Source: an uncultured Alphaproteobacteria bacterium (GTDB taxonomy: Bacteria; Pseudomonadota; Alphaproteobacteria; RF32; CAG-239). Taken from it: a stretch of DNA of 64,000 nt. How positions within the stretch are numbered: the first letter of the stretch is position 1; every line of letters starts with the position of its first letter. The translations under genes were made by a program, and so were the position numbers. Below are positions 35,764 through 44,783 of this stretch, piece by piece. The stretch spans positions 1 through 64,000 of the forward strand of contig CAKQKH010000003.1 of the NCBI GenBank assembly GCA_934248075.1, in the 5' to 3' direction. The notes beneath the pieces were generated by a model that was given only the letters and a program-made list of their open reading frames with translations, had not been told where the DNA came from and made no database searches.

Positions 35764-37124
35764 TGTCATGGATTGCTTTATCATATCTGCTTTCAAGCAT
35801 TCTCCTAATTTTATCAATTCGCGGTCTGGCCTCCCCACGAACTGCTCGCCGCGGATGTTTGTTAGGCTTTTTGGGTATGTTGCTGGCCATTGCGACCACT
35901 TTAACCATTCCCTCCGTTCAACATCGAGCATTGCCTATTCTAATCATGTTGGTTGGCAGCGGAATTGGCGTTTACAGCGCCGTAAAAGTCAAAATGACTT
36001 CTTTGCCGCAAATGATTGCCGCTTTTAACGGTCTTGGCGGATTAGCCGCGGTATTGATTGCAATTGCCGAAATCATCGGCGGATCTTCTGCCTATTTTGA
36101 TAATACTCTGGGTCTAATAATCGGATCATTGGCTTTTTCCGGATCGCTGATTGCCTTTGCTAAATTACAAGGCCTAATTTCTCCCTTACCCATAACTTTT
36201 CCGTGGTTGCATTTAGTTGTTTTAATTTTAGCCTTAATAGTTTTGGGCTTATGCGGCAGTTTTATCATCAGCGGCAATCAACTTATTTTCTTATGTTTGT
36301 CTGCAGTTGTAATAATTCTCGGCATAATACTGGTACTCCCCATCGGCGGAGCCGATATGCCGATAGTAATTTCCATTCTTAATTCATACTCCGGCTGGGC
36401 AGCGGTTGGCATTGGTTTTTCTCTCAGCAATATTCTGCTTATAATTGTCGGCGCTCTTGTTGGCGCCAGCGGCGCCATATTATCATACATCATGGTAAAA
36501 TCCATGAACCGTTCTTTGGCGGCAGTAATATTTGGCGGTTTCAAGCGCAATCATCGCCAAACGCAAACATTGCCTTTATCAGAAAAAAATGCCCAAACCG
36601 GCAGTCCGGAAGATGCCGCTTTTATTATGGAAAACGCTGGCAAAATCATTATTGTTCCCGGCTATGGCATGGCCGTTGCCCAAGCTCAAAACATTCTAAA
36701 AGAAATGGCAATGGATTTACGCAACTTATATCATGTCAAAGTTTTATTTGCCATTCATCCGGTTGCCGGCCGCATGCCCGGACACATGAATGTGCTTTTG
36801 GCAGAAGCAAATGTTCCCTATGAAGACGTCATCGGTCTGGAGGAAGGCAATCACGAATTAGCCACCGCCGATGTTGCTTACATCATCGGAGCCAATGATA
36901 TCACCAATCCTCTGGCTCAAACCGATCCGGCCTCCCCCATTTACGGCATGCCGGTTTTAGATGTTGGATTGGCCAAAACTGTATTTTTTGTAAAACGTTC
37001 ATTAGGGCACGGCTATTCCGGAGTAGAAAACCCATTGTTTTTTGCCGACAATACTGTTATGCTTTATGGCGATGCTAAAAAAATCACCGAAGAAATTGTT
37101 AACACTCTGGAACGTGACAAATGA
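35763..37124 (+). CDS. pntB: NAD(P) transhydrogenase beta subunit
   Basis: This 453-residue subunit has about eight membrane segments, then the NADP(H)-binding dIII domain (residues about 270-453). The latter has VPGYGMAVAQAQNILKEM and VKVLFAIHPVAGRMPGHMNV. It couples proton entry to NADPH formation. This suits an organism that needs NADPH without oxidative routes. The gene overlaps ogt by four bases. Confidence 0.95.
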   Translation: MSWIALSYLLSSILLILSIRGLASPRTARRGCLLGFLGMLLAIATTLTIPSVQHRALPILIMLVGSGIGVYSAVKVKMTSLPQMIAAFNGLGGLAAVLIAIAEIIGGSSAYFDNTLGLIIGSLAFSGSLIAFAKLQGLISPLPITFPWLHLVVLILALIVLGLCGSFIISGNQLIFLCLSAVVIILGIILVLPIGGADMPIVISILNSYSGWAAVGIGFSLSNILLIIVGALVGASGAILSYIMVKSMNRSLAAVIFGGFKRNHRQTQTLPLSEKNAQTGSPEDAAFIMENAGKIIIVPGYGMAVAQAQNILKEMAMDLRNLYHVKVLFAIHPVAGRMPGHMNVLLAEANVPYEDVIGLEEGNHELATADVAYIIGANDITNPLAQTDPASPIYGMPVLDVGLAKTVFFVKRSLGHGYSGVENPLFFADNTVMLYGDAKKITEEIVNTLERDK

Positions 37125-37570
37125 CTGCTTGTAACTACCAATCGCCTTTCGGCTCAATCATTATTCAAGAAAACAACGGAGCTTTAAGCACAGTCAAATT
37201 TGGACATTGCCAACAACAAGACACATCTCCGTTGCTGACAGAAACCATGCGCCAACTTGATGAATATTTTGCCGGACAGCGAAAAAATTTCAATTTGCCG
37301 CTCAGCATTAACGGCACTGCTTTTCAACAAAAAGTCTGGCATGCCTTGCAGCAAATCCCTTACGGACAAACTGTTTCGTACAAAGATATTGCGGTAGCCA
37401 TCGGTAATCCTAAAGCCTGCCGCGCAGTCGGTATGGCCAATCACAACAATCAAATTTGCATCATCATTCCCTGCCATCGGGTCATCGGCAGTAACGGCAG
37501 TCTCACCGGCTATGCAGAAGGAATAAACATCAAGCAGCAGTTGCTTGACTTGGAAAAGCAATACCGCTGA
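37121..37570 (+). CDS. ogt: Methylated-DNA-protein-cysteine methyltransferase
   Basis: This 149-residue DNA-repair protein transfers the O6-methyl group of guanine to its own cysteine. The active site IIPCHRV has Cys118. The helix-turn-helix KVWHALQQIPYGQTVSYKDI is typical. It lacks an Ada N-terminal domain, so it is the Ogt/MGMT type. It starts in the pntB stop codon (ATGA) and is probably co-transcribed with pnt. Confidence 0.93.
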   Translation: MTACNYQSPFGSIIIQENNGALSTVKFGHCQQQDTSPLLTETMRQLDEYFAGQRKNFNLPLSINGTAFQQKVWHALQQIPYGQTVSYKDIAVAIGNPKACRAVGMANHNNQICIIIPCHRVIGSNGSLTGYAEGINIKQQLLDLEKQYR

Positions 37571-37586
37571 GTTCAGAACCTGCCGT

Positions 37587-38795
37587 TTATAAAACTTTTT
37601 TGACAACTCGAGCCAATACGCCTTGTGTCTTGGCTATAATCACACCATAATTAGTAATCGACACACCGCGGCGCACACATTCATTCAAACGGTGCAACAT
37701 CTCTGCTCTGTTGAGCATGCATGCTCCGCAATGAATCACCAGCTTATATTGCTCCAAATTTTCTGGAAAATCACTGCCTTGGCAAAAATCAAACTGTAAA
37801 TCTTTACCGCTGTATTTTTTCAACCAATTAGGAATTTTCACTTTTCCGATATCATCGGCAAGCGCATGATGAGAGCAAGCCTCGGCAATCAAAATCTTAT
37901 CTCCGTCTTGCAGAGCGTCAACCACTTGCGCCCCTTCATACATAATTTTCAAATCACCTTTGTTGCGGGCAAATAAAATTGAAAACGTTGTCAACGGCAC
38001 ATCTTGCGGAACAATCTCCGCCACTTTCAGCACCACCTGAGAATCCGTAATCACCAAAGCCGGCTTGCGTTTCAATTCTGCCAAAATCTCTGCCAATTCG
38101 CTTTCCTTAACAACAATTGCCTTAGCCCCGCGGTCCAGCGCTTCACGCAGCACCTGTACTTGAGGCAAAATCAACCGTCCCTTGGGCGCAGACAAATCAA
38201 TCGGTACCACCAACAAAACAATTTCCCGTGGTGCAAACAAATCTCCGGCCAGCAACGGATCTTTTTGCAAATCCTCCGGTACAACAGAAATAATCAACTT
38301 CTTCAGCTCGTCGATATTAACATTATTTTTAGCCGAAACTTCCGCAAAACCAATCCCCTGAGCTTGCAGCCACTGCTTATCACTGAGCTTTGGCGTTACC
38401 GTGTCAACCTGATTCAGCGCCGCCACTACTGGAATTTTCTGGTCAACCAGCTCGGCCAATATCTTTTTATCCATATCTTGCAAGCCATCAGCGCCGACAA
38501 CCATAACCGCCAAATCAGCGCGGCAAAGCGCCTTGCGAGTAGCTTTCATGCGCTGTTCACCAAGCGCGCCCTCGTCATCAAGTCCCGCCGTATCAAAAAA
38601 TGTTACTGGCCCCAGCGGCAAAAGTTCATAAGGTTTAGCCACCGCGTCAGTAGTTGTGCCGGCATATTCGGAAACGATCGCCACCTCTTGTCCGCACAGC
38701 GCATTAATCAGTGATGATTTTCCGGCGTTACGCCGACCGACAATACAAATATTCACTCTCATGGCTCTTGGCGTAGCCGCTGCTTTTTCATTCAT
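37587..38795 (-). CDS. hydF: [FeFe]-hydrogenase maturation GTPase HydF
   Basis: HydF is the scaffold on which the 2Fe subcluster of [FeFe]-hydrogenase is assembled. The N-terminal GTPase has GRRNAGKSS (G20-S28), DTAGLDDEG and NQVD. The C-terminal cluster-binding region has CSHH and, about 50 residues later, HCGAC, giving the CxH...HCxxC ligand set of the family. The middle dimerisation domain lies between. The 402 residues are full length. HydE, HydG and the hydrogenase are not in the window. It implies anaerobic metabolism in an alphaproteobacterium. Confidence 0.95.
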   Translation of the reverse strand: MNEKAAATPRAMRVNICIVGRRNAGKSSLINALCGQEVAIVSEYAGTTTDAVAKPYELLPLGPVTFFDTAGLDDEGALGEQRMKATRKALCRADLAVMVVGADGLQDMDKKILAELVDQKIPVVAALNQVDTVTPKLSDKQWLQAQGIGFAEVSAKNNVNIDELKKLIISVVPEDLQKDPLLAGDLFAPREIVLLVVPIDLSAPKGRLILPQVQVLREALDRGAKAIVVKESELAEILAELKRKPALVITDSQVVLKVAEIVPQDVPLTTFSILFARNKGDLKIMYEGAQVVDALQDGDKILIAEACSHHALADDIGKVKIPNWLKKYSGKDLQFDFCQGSDFPENLEQYKLVIHCGACMLNRAEMLHRLNECVRRGVSITNYGVIIAKTQGVLARVVKKVL

Positions 38796-38964
38796 TTTTT
38801 GCCCTCTAAATTATTTTTTGCGCAAACTTAATTATTATAATTGCGCAGCATCAAATTTGAATCAAGTCATAATCAACAAAGCTCACCATAAAACTTAAGC
38901 TTTTTATGAATAATTAACATTTTTCGGTTATTTTAATTCTGATTTAAACTGTGGGAAAAAACAA

Positions 38965-40941
38965 ATGCATTCAATACACACGCTGATTGTAGATCTAACA
39001 CTTATCACCATTTATGCGGCGATAACCACGCTGATTTTCAAAAAACTCAAGCAGCCCACCGTATTGGGATACATCTTGGCCGGAATTTTAGCCGGACCGT
39101 TTCTCAACTTTGTTCCCACAGTCAGCGACAAAGAAAACCTAACTCTTTGGGCCGATATCGGTGTAATTTTCCTCCTTTTCAGCTTAGGCTTAGAATTTAG
39201 CTTCAACAAGATGATAAACGTTGGCAAATCGGCCATGATCACCGCCATGGCCAACATTTTATTTATGTTGTTTTTAGGATACAACGTCGGCCTGTTGCTT
39301 GGCTGGTCTGTAATTGATAGTTTCTTTCTCGGCAGCATGATTTCAATGTCCTCAACCACCATTATCATCAAAGCGTTTGACGATCTTAACGTCAAACGTC
39401 AGAATTTCACCAGTCTGGTGTTCGGCGTTTTGGTTGTTGAAGATATTGTCGGAATTTTGTTGTTAGTATTACTGCCCACCATTGCTTTGGGCAACAACAT
39501 TGATAGCCAAGAACTCCTAGTCAGCACCCTAAAACTTATTTTCTTTCTGGTTTTATGCTTTATTTTTGGCATTTATCTGGTGCCGACCTTGCTCAAAAAA
39601 ATCACTCCGATTCTCAATGATGAACTTCTTTTACTCATCACCATCAGCTTGTGTTTTGGCATGGTTTTACTCGCCACCTACTCCGGCTATTCGTCTGCCT
39701 TAGGCGCTTTCATTATGGGTTCCATTTTAGCCGAAACCGAAATTATCCCTCGGATAGAAAACATTCTCAAACCGCTTAAAGATTTTTTCGGCGCCGTATT
39801 TTTTGTTTCTGTCGGTATGCTGGTTGATCCGGCCATGTTCATCACCTATGCTTGGCCGATATTTGTTATCACGCTGATTGTCATTATCGGCAAAATATCT
39901 TTTTCATGCTTTGGTTTTCTGTTTTCAGGACAAGGCCTCAAAACCGCCATTCTCGGTGGCTTTTCACTCGCTCAAGTTGGTGAATTTGCCTTTATTATTG
40001 CCGCTTTAGGCATGAGCATTGGTGTTTTGGACGCCAAAGTTTATCCAATTATCGTCGCCGTTTCGGTCATCACCACATTTCTCACCCCGATGATGATAAA
40101 AGCCGCCGATCCTTTTTACAAAAAAATCACCAAATTACTGCCCGAAAAACTTGACAGATACTTGGAGCGCACCACCGCCCTAGCCAACGAAACCAGAATG
40201 GAAGAGCGCCGCTGGAAGCTGTTATTTAAGAACTATTCTCTTCGTTTAGTACTGTTTTCAATGATTTTGTCGGCCATTTTAGGGTTATCGATACTATTTC
40301 TAAAACCTTTTATCAACACCATGTTACCCAATTTGCCGGCGCGCATTACCACCACCTTAATCACGCTGGCAGTCATGTCGCCTTTCCTAAAAGCGCTCAT
40401 AGGCTGGGAGACCATTTTACCAATCTTTGTCAAGGAAAAGGTCGCCAATATTTTATGCAAAATCAGCCGCCGCAACAGTGAGGAGACTAAACAGTCTGTC
40501 AGCAAAACTTTTGAGGACAGCTTTGGTATCTGCTCGGTAGAAGGCGAAACTGAAAATGCCCGCAACTTTTTTGTTTCCAACCACAAAACCGCAGCCTTAT
40601 ATTATAAACTTTGGACGGCCAAAAAGATTAACCGCTTGCCGCTGATAATGTTGACCAGTTTCCGTTTACTGGTGGTCTTATTCTTCATTGTCACGGTTGT
40701 GCACCAACTTTTAACTGAGAATCCCAAAGTTACTTTATTGATGGCTTTTGCATCTATTTTGGTATTATCGCAATCTCGCTGGCTGTTCCAACAATATGTT
40801 AAAATTGAATCTCAATTTTTAACTAACCTCAACGGCAACCACTCGAATGTCGAGACTGCTGTTTCCGATAAAAAAGACGAAAAGAAAGCGGAAACCAAAG
40901 AAGATAAAAAAGAAATTACTGCTGACAATAAAAAAGAATAA
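38965..40941 (+). CDS. CPA2 family monovalent cation/proton antiporter (KefB/Nha-like)
   Basis: This 658-residue protein has a CPA2 exchanger domain of about 12 segments in residues 1-400. The family signature YILAGILAGPFL is followed by a conserved aspartate region (VVEDIVGILLLVLLPT). SVGMLVDPAMF and GGFSLAQVGEFAFIIAALG are typical too. The C-terminal 260 residues have three to four more hydrophobic segments and a K/E-rich tail but no TrkA-N/RCK domain, so gating differs from KefB. Ion preference, K+ or Na+, is unresolved. Confidence 0.85.
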   Translation: MHSIHTLIVDLTLITIYAAITTLIFKKLKQPTVLGYILAGILAGPFLNFVPTVSDKENLTLWADIGVIFLLFSLGLEFSFNKMINVGKSAMITAMANILFMLFLGYNVGLLLGWSVIDSFFLGSMISMSSTTIIIKAFDDLNVKRQNFTSLVFGVLVVEDIVGILLLVLLPTIALGNNIDSQELLVSTLKLIFFLVLCFIFGIYLVPTLLKKITPILNDELLLLITISLCFGMVLLATYSGYSSALGAFIMGSILAETEIIPRIENILKPLKDFFGAVFFVSVGMLVDPAMFITYAWPIFVITLIVIIGKISFSCFGFLFSGQGLKTAILGGFSLAQVGEFAFIIAALGMSIGVLDAKVYPIIVAVSVITTFLTPMMIKAADPFYKKITKLLPEKLDRYLERTTALANETRMEERRWKLLFKNYSLRLVLFSMILSAILGLSILFLKPFINTMLPNLPARITTTLITLAVMSPFLKALIGWETILPIFVKEKVANILCKISRRNSEETKQSVSKTFEDSFGICSVEGETENARNFFVSNHKTAALYYKLWTAKKINRLPLIMLTSFRLLVVLFFIVTVVHQLLTENPKVTLLMAFASILVLSQSRWLFQQYVKIESQFLTNLNGNHSNVETAVSDKKDEKKAETKEDKKEITADNKKE

Positions 40942-40945
40942 TTTC

Positions 40946-41205
40946 TTCTTCGGAGATTTAAATCCACTCATCAGTTACAAAAAGCCCGCCACAAAGGCGT
41001 AATCAATCTCTCCTTGATTAAAATATTTAAACAAAATGCTTGGCATTTTGTGGAGGGATTGACTCGGCGCTGCGCTTGAGTTGCTCCTGCGGCACTGGCT
41101 TTGCCACCGGCACGCTCTCGCCTGCCTGTGCCTTGTAGTGACCCCCCTTCTTCGGAGATTTAAATCCACTCATCAGTTACAAAAAGCCCGCCACAAAGGC
41201 GGGCT
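40946..41205. repeat. Duplicated terminator segment flanking a tRNA-like scar
   Basis: About 52 bases (CTTCGGAGATTTAAATCCAC and the following terminator arm) occur at 40950-41001 and again at 41154-41205. The first copy stops in the middle of the hairpin (after AAAGGCG). The second copy continues into the complete tRNA-Ser terminator. Between them lies a hairpin (CAAAATGC with GCATTTTG), then TGGAGGGATT, which resembles a tRNA 3' end, then ACTCGGCGCTGCGCTTGAGT. Confidence 0.8.
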
Positions 41206-41213
41206 TTTTGTAA
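41184..41213 (-). terminator. Terminator of tRNA-Ser
   Basis: ACAAAAAGCCCGCC and GGCGGGCTTTTTGT form a near-perfect stem immediately downstream of the tRNA on the minus strand. Confidence 0.88.
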
Positions 41214-41214
41214 C

Positions 41215-41306
41215 TGGCGGATGAGGAGGGATTTGAACCCCCGATACGAGTTACCCCGTATTCACGATTTCGAGTCGCGCGCATTCAGCCTCTCTGCCAC
41301 TCATCC
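41215..41306 (-). tRNA. tRNA-Ser(CGA)
   Basis: The acceptor stem GGATGAG pairs with CTCATCC, followed by G and an encoded CCA. The anticodon loop CTCGAAA gives anticodon CGA (codon UCG), closed by CGCGA and TCGTG. A long variable arm with stem TACG...CGTA is typical of tRNA-Ser. The T arm GGGGGTTCAAATCCC is intact. Length is 92 bases including CCA. Confidence 0.95.
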
Positions 41307-41373
41307 ATATGATTTTCATTTCACACGCATTTCTTATTAAATGTTTTTTCATCACATTGCAAGCATATTTTTA

Positions 41374-41748
41374 TCAGCGCGCGTTTTCCGGATAATAACG
41401 CATATACTCTTTGTCAGCAATCGGTCGAATAAAGAATCCCACGGCATTCAGCTCTTTTTGCTGTTCACGAGAATAAATCCTCTCCAATCTGAGTATAATT
41501 TCTTCTTTATTATCATATCCCAACGCTTGCGGTGTCAGCGCATCGATCAAATCGCTAAAATTATCAAAAATCGCAATTCCCGTAACTTCGCAGTTAAGTG
41601 TTTCGCCGGTCACCTCATTGTGCATTTCCAACACATCGTGCAACTTTACCTGCTGAGCCTTTTTATCCAGCAGATGCACACCTATTTTACGGCTTCCGTT
41701 TTTAATTTTGTTAAACGAAAATTCATGAACAATCATCGGATATTTCAT
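41374..41748 (-). CDS. ASCH/PUA-like domain protein
   Basis: The start is ATG 41748 (MKYPMIVHEFSFNKIKNGSR), with AGGGGA eight bases upstream; an earlier ATG at 41775 lacks a site. The 124-residue protein has the ASCH/PUA-type fold: HLLDKKAQQVKLHDVLEMHN, then VTGIAIFDNFSDLIDALTPQ, then YSREQQKELNAVGFFIRPI. Such domains bind RNA or modified nucleotides, but the ligand is unknown. It lies beside tRNA-Ser without an obvious link. Confidence 0.7.
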   Translation of the reverse strand: MKYPMIVHEFSFNKIKNGSRKIGVHLLDKKAQQVKLHDVLEMHNEVTGETLNCEVTGIAIFDNFSDLIDALTPQALGYDNKEEIILRLERIYSREQQKELNAVGFFIRPIADKEYMRYYPENAR

Positions 41749-41799
41749 AACGCGTCCCCTAATTTTCGAACGCATTATAACTTATCCGTATGCAAAAGT

Positions 41800-42669
41800 C
41801 TATAATTTCTCAGCTAACAACAGTGCCGCGCCGAGCATTCCGGCATTATTCTCAAATTTTGCCTGTCGCAAAGCGAACGGCTGGGTCAAAATTTCCTTAT
41901 TAGCTTGTTCATTGAGCTTTTCATATTCCACAAATTGCGCCATAGATCCAGACAACACAATCACTTCCGGATCAAACAAATTTCCCATCATCACCAACGT
42001 ATTTTCCAAATAACTTTCCCAGTGATCAAACGCCGCCTGCGCTTTCTGGTTTCCGTCTTTAACTCCGCGGATAACATCATAGCTGGTTGAATCAGGCGTC
42101 ATATAGATTTTGGCATCGGTTGTAAGCGCATTGCCCGAAACAAAGGTCTCCAAGCAATCATAAAGCCCGCAACCGCATTTCCGTTCGTTTCCCCAACCCA
42201 AACGCACATGCATTTCGCCGGCGGAACCGGATTTCCCTTTAAGCAGACGCCCATTAACTATTATTCCGGCGCCGACACCAGTTCCCAGAGTTAAGATCAC
42301 TGCGTCTTTTGTTCCTTTGGCCGCTCCGAGCCGAAATTCCGCCCATGCCGCTGCGTTGGCGTCATTTTCCAGCAAAATCGGCTTATCCGTCAAAGACAAA
42401 AAATCAAGTTTATCATAACCTGATGGCAAATTTCCGGTACGCCCGATAATCCGATTATTTTCATTATTAACCGGACCGGCGGTGGCAATGGCCACTCCGT
42501 CAATTTCATCTTCAGAGCCTTTAATCACAGTTTTCAATAATTCATATATACCGACAGAAGTCTTTGGAGTTGTAACTTTTATCACTTCGTTAGTAAACTC
42601 ACCATCACTGTTGATAATTGCATAGGCAATTTTAGTGCCGCCGATATCAAAAGCCAAAACTTTTTTCAT
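41800..42669 (-). CDS. ROK family sugar kinase
   Basis: This 289-residue ROK kinase has the N-terminal phosphate loop LAFDIGGTKIAYAII. ENDANAAAWAEFRLGAAKG carries the catalytic Asp, and GTGVGAGIIVNG follows. The zinc motif is ERKCGCGLYDCLE (C-x-C-x4-C). It probably phosphorylates glucose, fructose, N-acetylglucosamine or a related sugar, but the substrate is not set by sequence. It has no DNA-binding domain, so it is a kinase, not a ROK repressor. Confidence 0.9.
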   Translation of the reverse strand: MKKVLAFDIGGTKIAYAIINSDGEFTNEVIKVTTPKTSVGIYELLKTVIKGSEDEIDGVAIATAGPVNNENNRIIGRTGNLPSGYDKLDFLSLTDKPILLENDANAAAWAEFRLGAAKGTKDAVILTLGTGVGAGIIVNGRLLKGKSGSAGEMHVRLGWGNERKCGCGLYDCLETFVSGNALTTDAKIYMTPDSTSYDVIRGVKDGNQKAQAAFDHWESYLENTLVMMGNLFDPEVIVLSGSMAQFVEYEKLNEQANKEILTQPFALRQAKFENNAGMLGAALLLAEKL

Positions 42670-42820
42670 AATTCACCTCTGCCATAGATATAATTTCAAT
42701 TTAAGCTTATCATATAGCACATTTACTAAAAAAGTTTGAACTCCCAAAATTATAAATTCATAACGCTCAAACTTTATAATCATAATAAGCAAAGACAGGG
42801 CTATTACCATGCTCATCTTA

Positions 42821-43840
42821 TCAGTTTTTCAGATAAATCTTTATTCCGCACAGCCAAATAATTTTATGTTGTTTATTGGTTGAATTTTTGACCGAAAATA
42901 TCTTTTGCCACCAGGCTGTCTCTTCGCCTTGATTATTCACAATTCGGTTTAATTTTAAATAATCCTTAAATCGACGCAACTCTTTATCTGCATATTTTTG
43001 CTTAAGATAAGAGCGGTAATTTTGCAGATATTGCAAATTCTCGCGCTTCTGCTTTGCCGCCAGCAATCCATACCGATACAAAAGATTAGACAACACTTTT
43101 ATATCTATAATTATTTTCTTATCATCAGCCAGATTCTTATAAAAATCCGCATTATCTAAATATCCCCTAACTTTCAGTTCTTGCGACAAACTATATTGCG
43201 AATTTGTAGTAGAACACTCGCGATTAATGCGATAATTATAAAAACATCTATCCCAAAAGCTAAATTTCGGCTTACATAAAAACGCCTCAGCCATAAATAT
43301 TCCGTCTTCTCCAACCGGCACTCCTTTGGCAAATTTAAGCTTGTGTTTCTTTATAAAATCCGTAAGAAAAATTTTGTTAGTGCAACAATTTCCCAATTTA
43401 TATACCTGATAACAAAAATCATTTGCCTGAGACGGCTGATACCTAAATTTTTTACTGGCGCTACTGCCGTCTTCATAAACACAAATATTGCCATACATCA
43501 AGATATCCGCGTGTGTGGCCTCCGCTTGCCAAACCAACTCCGCCAAAGCGTTTTCTTGCAGCCAATCATCACCGTCAACAAACATCAAAAACTTTCCCTG
43601 AGCCGCATCAATTCCCGCGTTTCTGGCCGCCGACACCCCCTGATTAACCTGATGAACCGGCTTAAAACGCGAATCTTTCTGGGCATATGCGTCAATAATC
43701 TGTCCGCACTTATCCGGACTGCCGTCATCCACACAAATTGCCTCCCAATCAATCAGTGTTTGCGCTCGTACGGAATCCAAACATCTACTTAGATATTCTT
43801 CAACTTTATAACAAGGAATAACTATTGACACTTTAAGCAT
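42821..43840 (-). CDS. GT2 family glycosyltransferase
   Basis: This 339-residue enzyme starts with the GT-A fold (LKVSIVIPCYKVEEYLSRCL), followed by DDGSPDKCGQI and the DxD-type metal motif MFVDGDDWLQ. The N-terminal half matches family 2 transferases of capsule and LPS biosynthesis. The C-terminal part (about 230-339) is basic and not recognised. Acceptor and donor are unknown. No other polysaccharide gene is adjacent. Confidence 0.88.
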   Translation of the reverse strand: MLKVSIVIPCYKVEEYLSRCLDSVRAQTLIDWEAICVDDGSPDKCGQIIDAYAQKDSRFKPVHQVNQGVSAARNAGIDAAQGKFLMFVDGDDWLQENALAELVWQAEATHADILMYGNICVYEDGSSASKKFRYQPSQANDFCYQVYKLGNCCTNKIFLTDFIKKHKLKFAKGVPVGEDGIFMAEAFLCKPKFSFWDRCFYNYRINRECSTTNSQYSLSQELKVRGYLDNADFYKNLADDKKIIIDIKVLSNLLYRYGLLAAKQKRENLQYLQNYRSYLKQKYADKELRRFKDYLKLNRIVNNQGEETAWWQKIFSVKNSTNKQHKIIWLCGIKIYLKN

Positions 43841-44050
43841 TACAATTTCCGCAATTATTCATAAACTATGGTCATGCACACTTCAAATTTTTACATCATT
43901 AAATCTGAGTTTACAACCTTAAAGTTAGGAAACAGGCCTTTTTAACAAATACCGCGGCCGGCGCATACCCAAGCTTTGTTTTTTGTTTTAACATATTTTT
44001 ATTTTTTCATTATCATTAAAATTTTTGCTAAATTTATAAGGACTATCAAT

Positions 44051-44644
44051 ATGTACTATGCTTATATTCGGGTTAGCACCGACCACCAAAATCTTCAAAA
44101 TCAGCAACATGAGATACTTGCATATACCTGCGCTCGTGGCATTCAAATTGACAAATGGATATCCGAGGTCATATCATCGCGCAAATCCCTCTCAGACCGC
44201 AAACTCGGAAAACTTCTGACAACCCTAAAAAAAGGAGATGTTTTAATCGCCACAGAGATCTCGCGTCTTGGCCGCAACTTGTTGGAAGTCATGGGAATAT
44301 TGCAAAAATGTCTGGAAAAAGACTGCCAAATTTGGACACTGAAAGAAAACTATCGCCTCGGCGCAGATATCCAAAGCAAAGTTTTAGCCTTTGCTTTTTC
44401 TTTAGCCAGCGAAATTGAGCGCCGCATGATTTCCGAGCGCACCAAACTCTGCCTAAAGCGTCTCAAAGATGAGGGATTGCATCTTGGGCGTCCGTTTGGA
44501 TCCACTTACAAAAAATTAGAAAAACATCATCGCCAAATTGTTCAGATGCTAAACGCGGGATTTTCTAAAGCCGAGATCGCCCGCCTTATGGGCTGCACCT
44601 GGCAAACCTTGCAACGATATATAAAAAATCAAATTTTATCTTAA
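44051..44644 (+). CDS. Serine recombinase (resolvase/invertase family)
   Basis: The start is ATG 44051 (MYYAYIRVSTDHQN), with AAGGA nine bases upstream. The catalytic Ser9 lies in the RVST motif. LIATEISRLGRNLLEVM carries the second conserved block. The C-terminal region ends in a helix-turn-helix (MLNAGFSKAEIARLMGCTWQ). At 197 residues it matches small invertases such as Pin and Bacteroides Mpi. It may invert a local segment, but I see no convincing inverted-repeat pair around it. It could also be a remnant of a mobile element. Confidence 0.88.
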   Translation: MYYAYIRVSTDHQNLQNQQHEILAYTCARGIQIDKWISEVISSRKSLSDRKLGKLLTTLKKGDVLIATEISRLGRNLLEVMGILQKCLEKDCQIWTLKENYRLGADIQSKVLAFAFSLASEIERRMISERTKLCLKRLKDEGLHLGRPFGSTYKKLEKHHRQIVQMLNAGFSKAEIARLMGCTWQTLQRYIKNQILS

Positions 44645-44670
44645 TGAATTTAAATATAAAAAAAGCTTCC

Positions 44671-44692
44671 GCAATGGAGGCTTAAAATTGGA
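44671..44692 (+). repeat. Hairpin followed by a tRNA-Gly 3'-end-like fragment
   Basis: AAGCTTCC and GGAGGCTT form a stem, directly followed by AAAATTGGAGTGGGT, which resembles the 3' end of the tRNA-Gly gene. It is one of four similar modules, with others near 45209, 45336 and 45517. Confidence 0.6.
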
Positions 44693-44707
44693 GTGGGTAA
44701 AAAAATA

Positions 44708-44736
44708 TTGACAAAATTTCAAAAAAGTGACATAAA
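44708..44736 (+). promoter_or_regulatory. Possible promoter of the 133-residue membrane protein gene
   Basis: TTGACA (44708-44713) and CATAAA (44731-44736) are separated by 17 bases, 47 bases before the ATG at 44784. The region is strongly AT-rich. Confidence 0.45.
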
Positions 44737-44783
44737 TAAGCATAAGGAATTATAATTATTATAACTATTAATAAAGAACAAAA

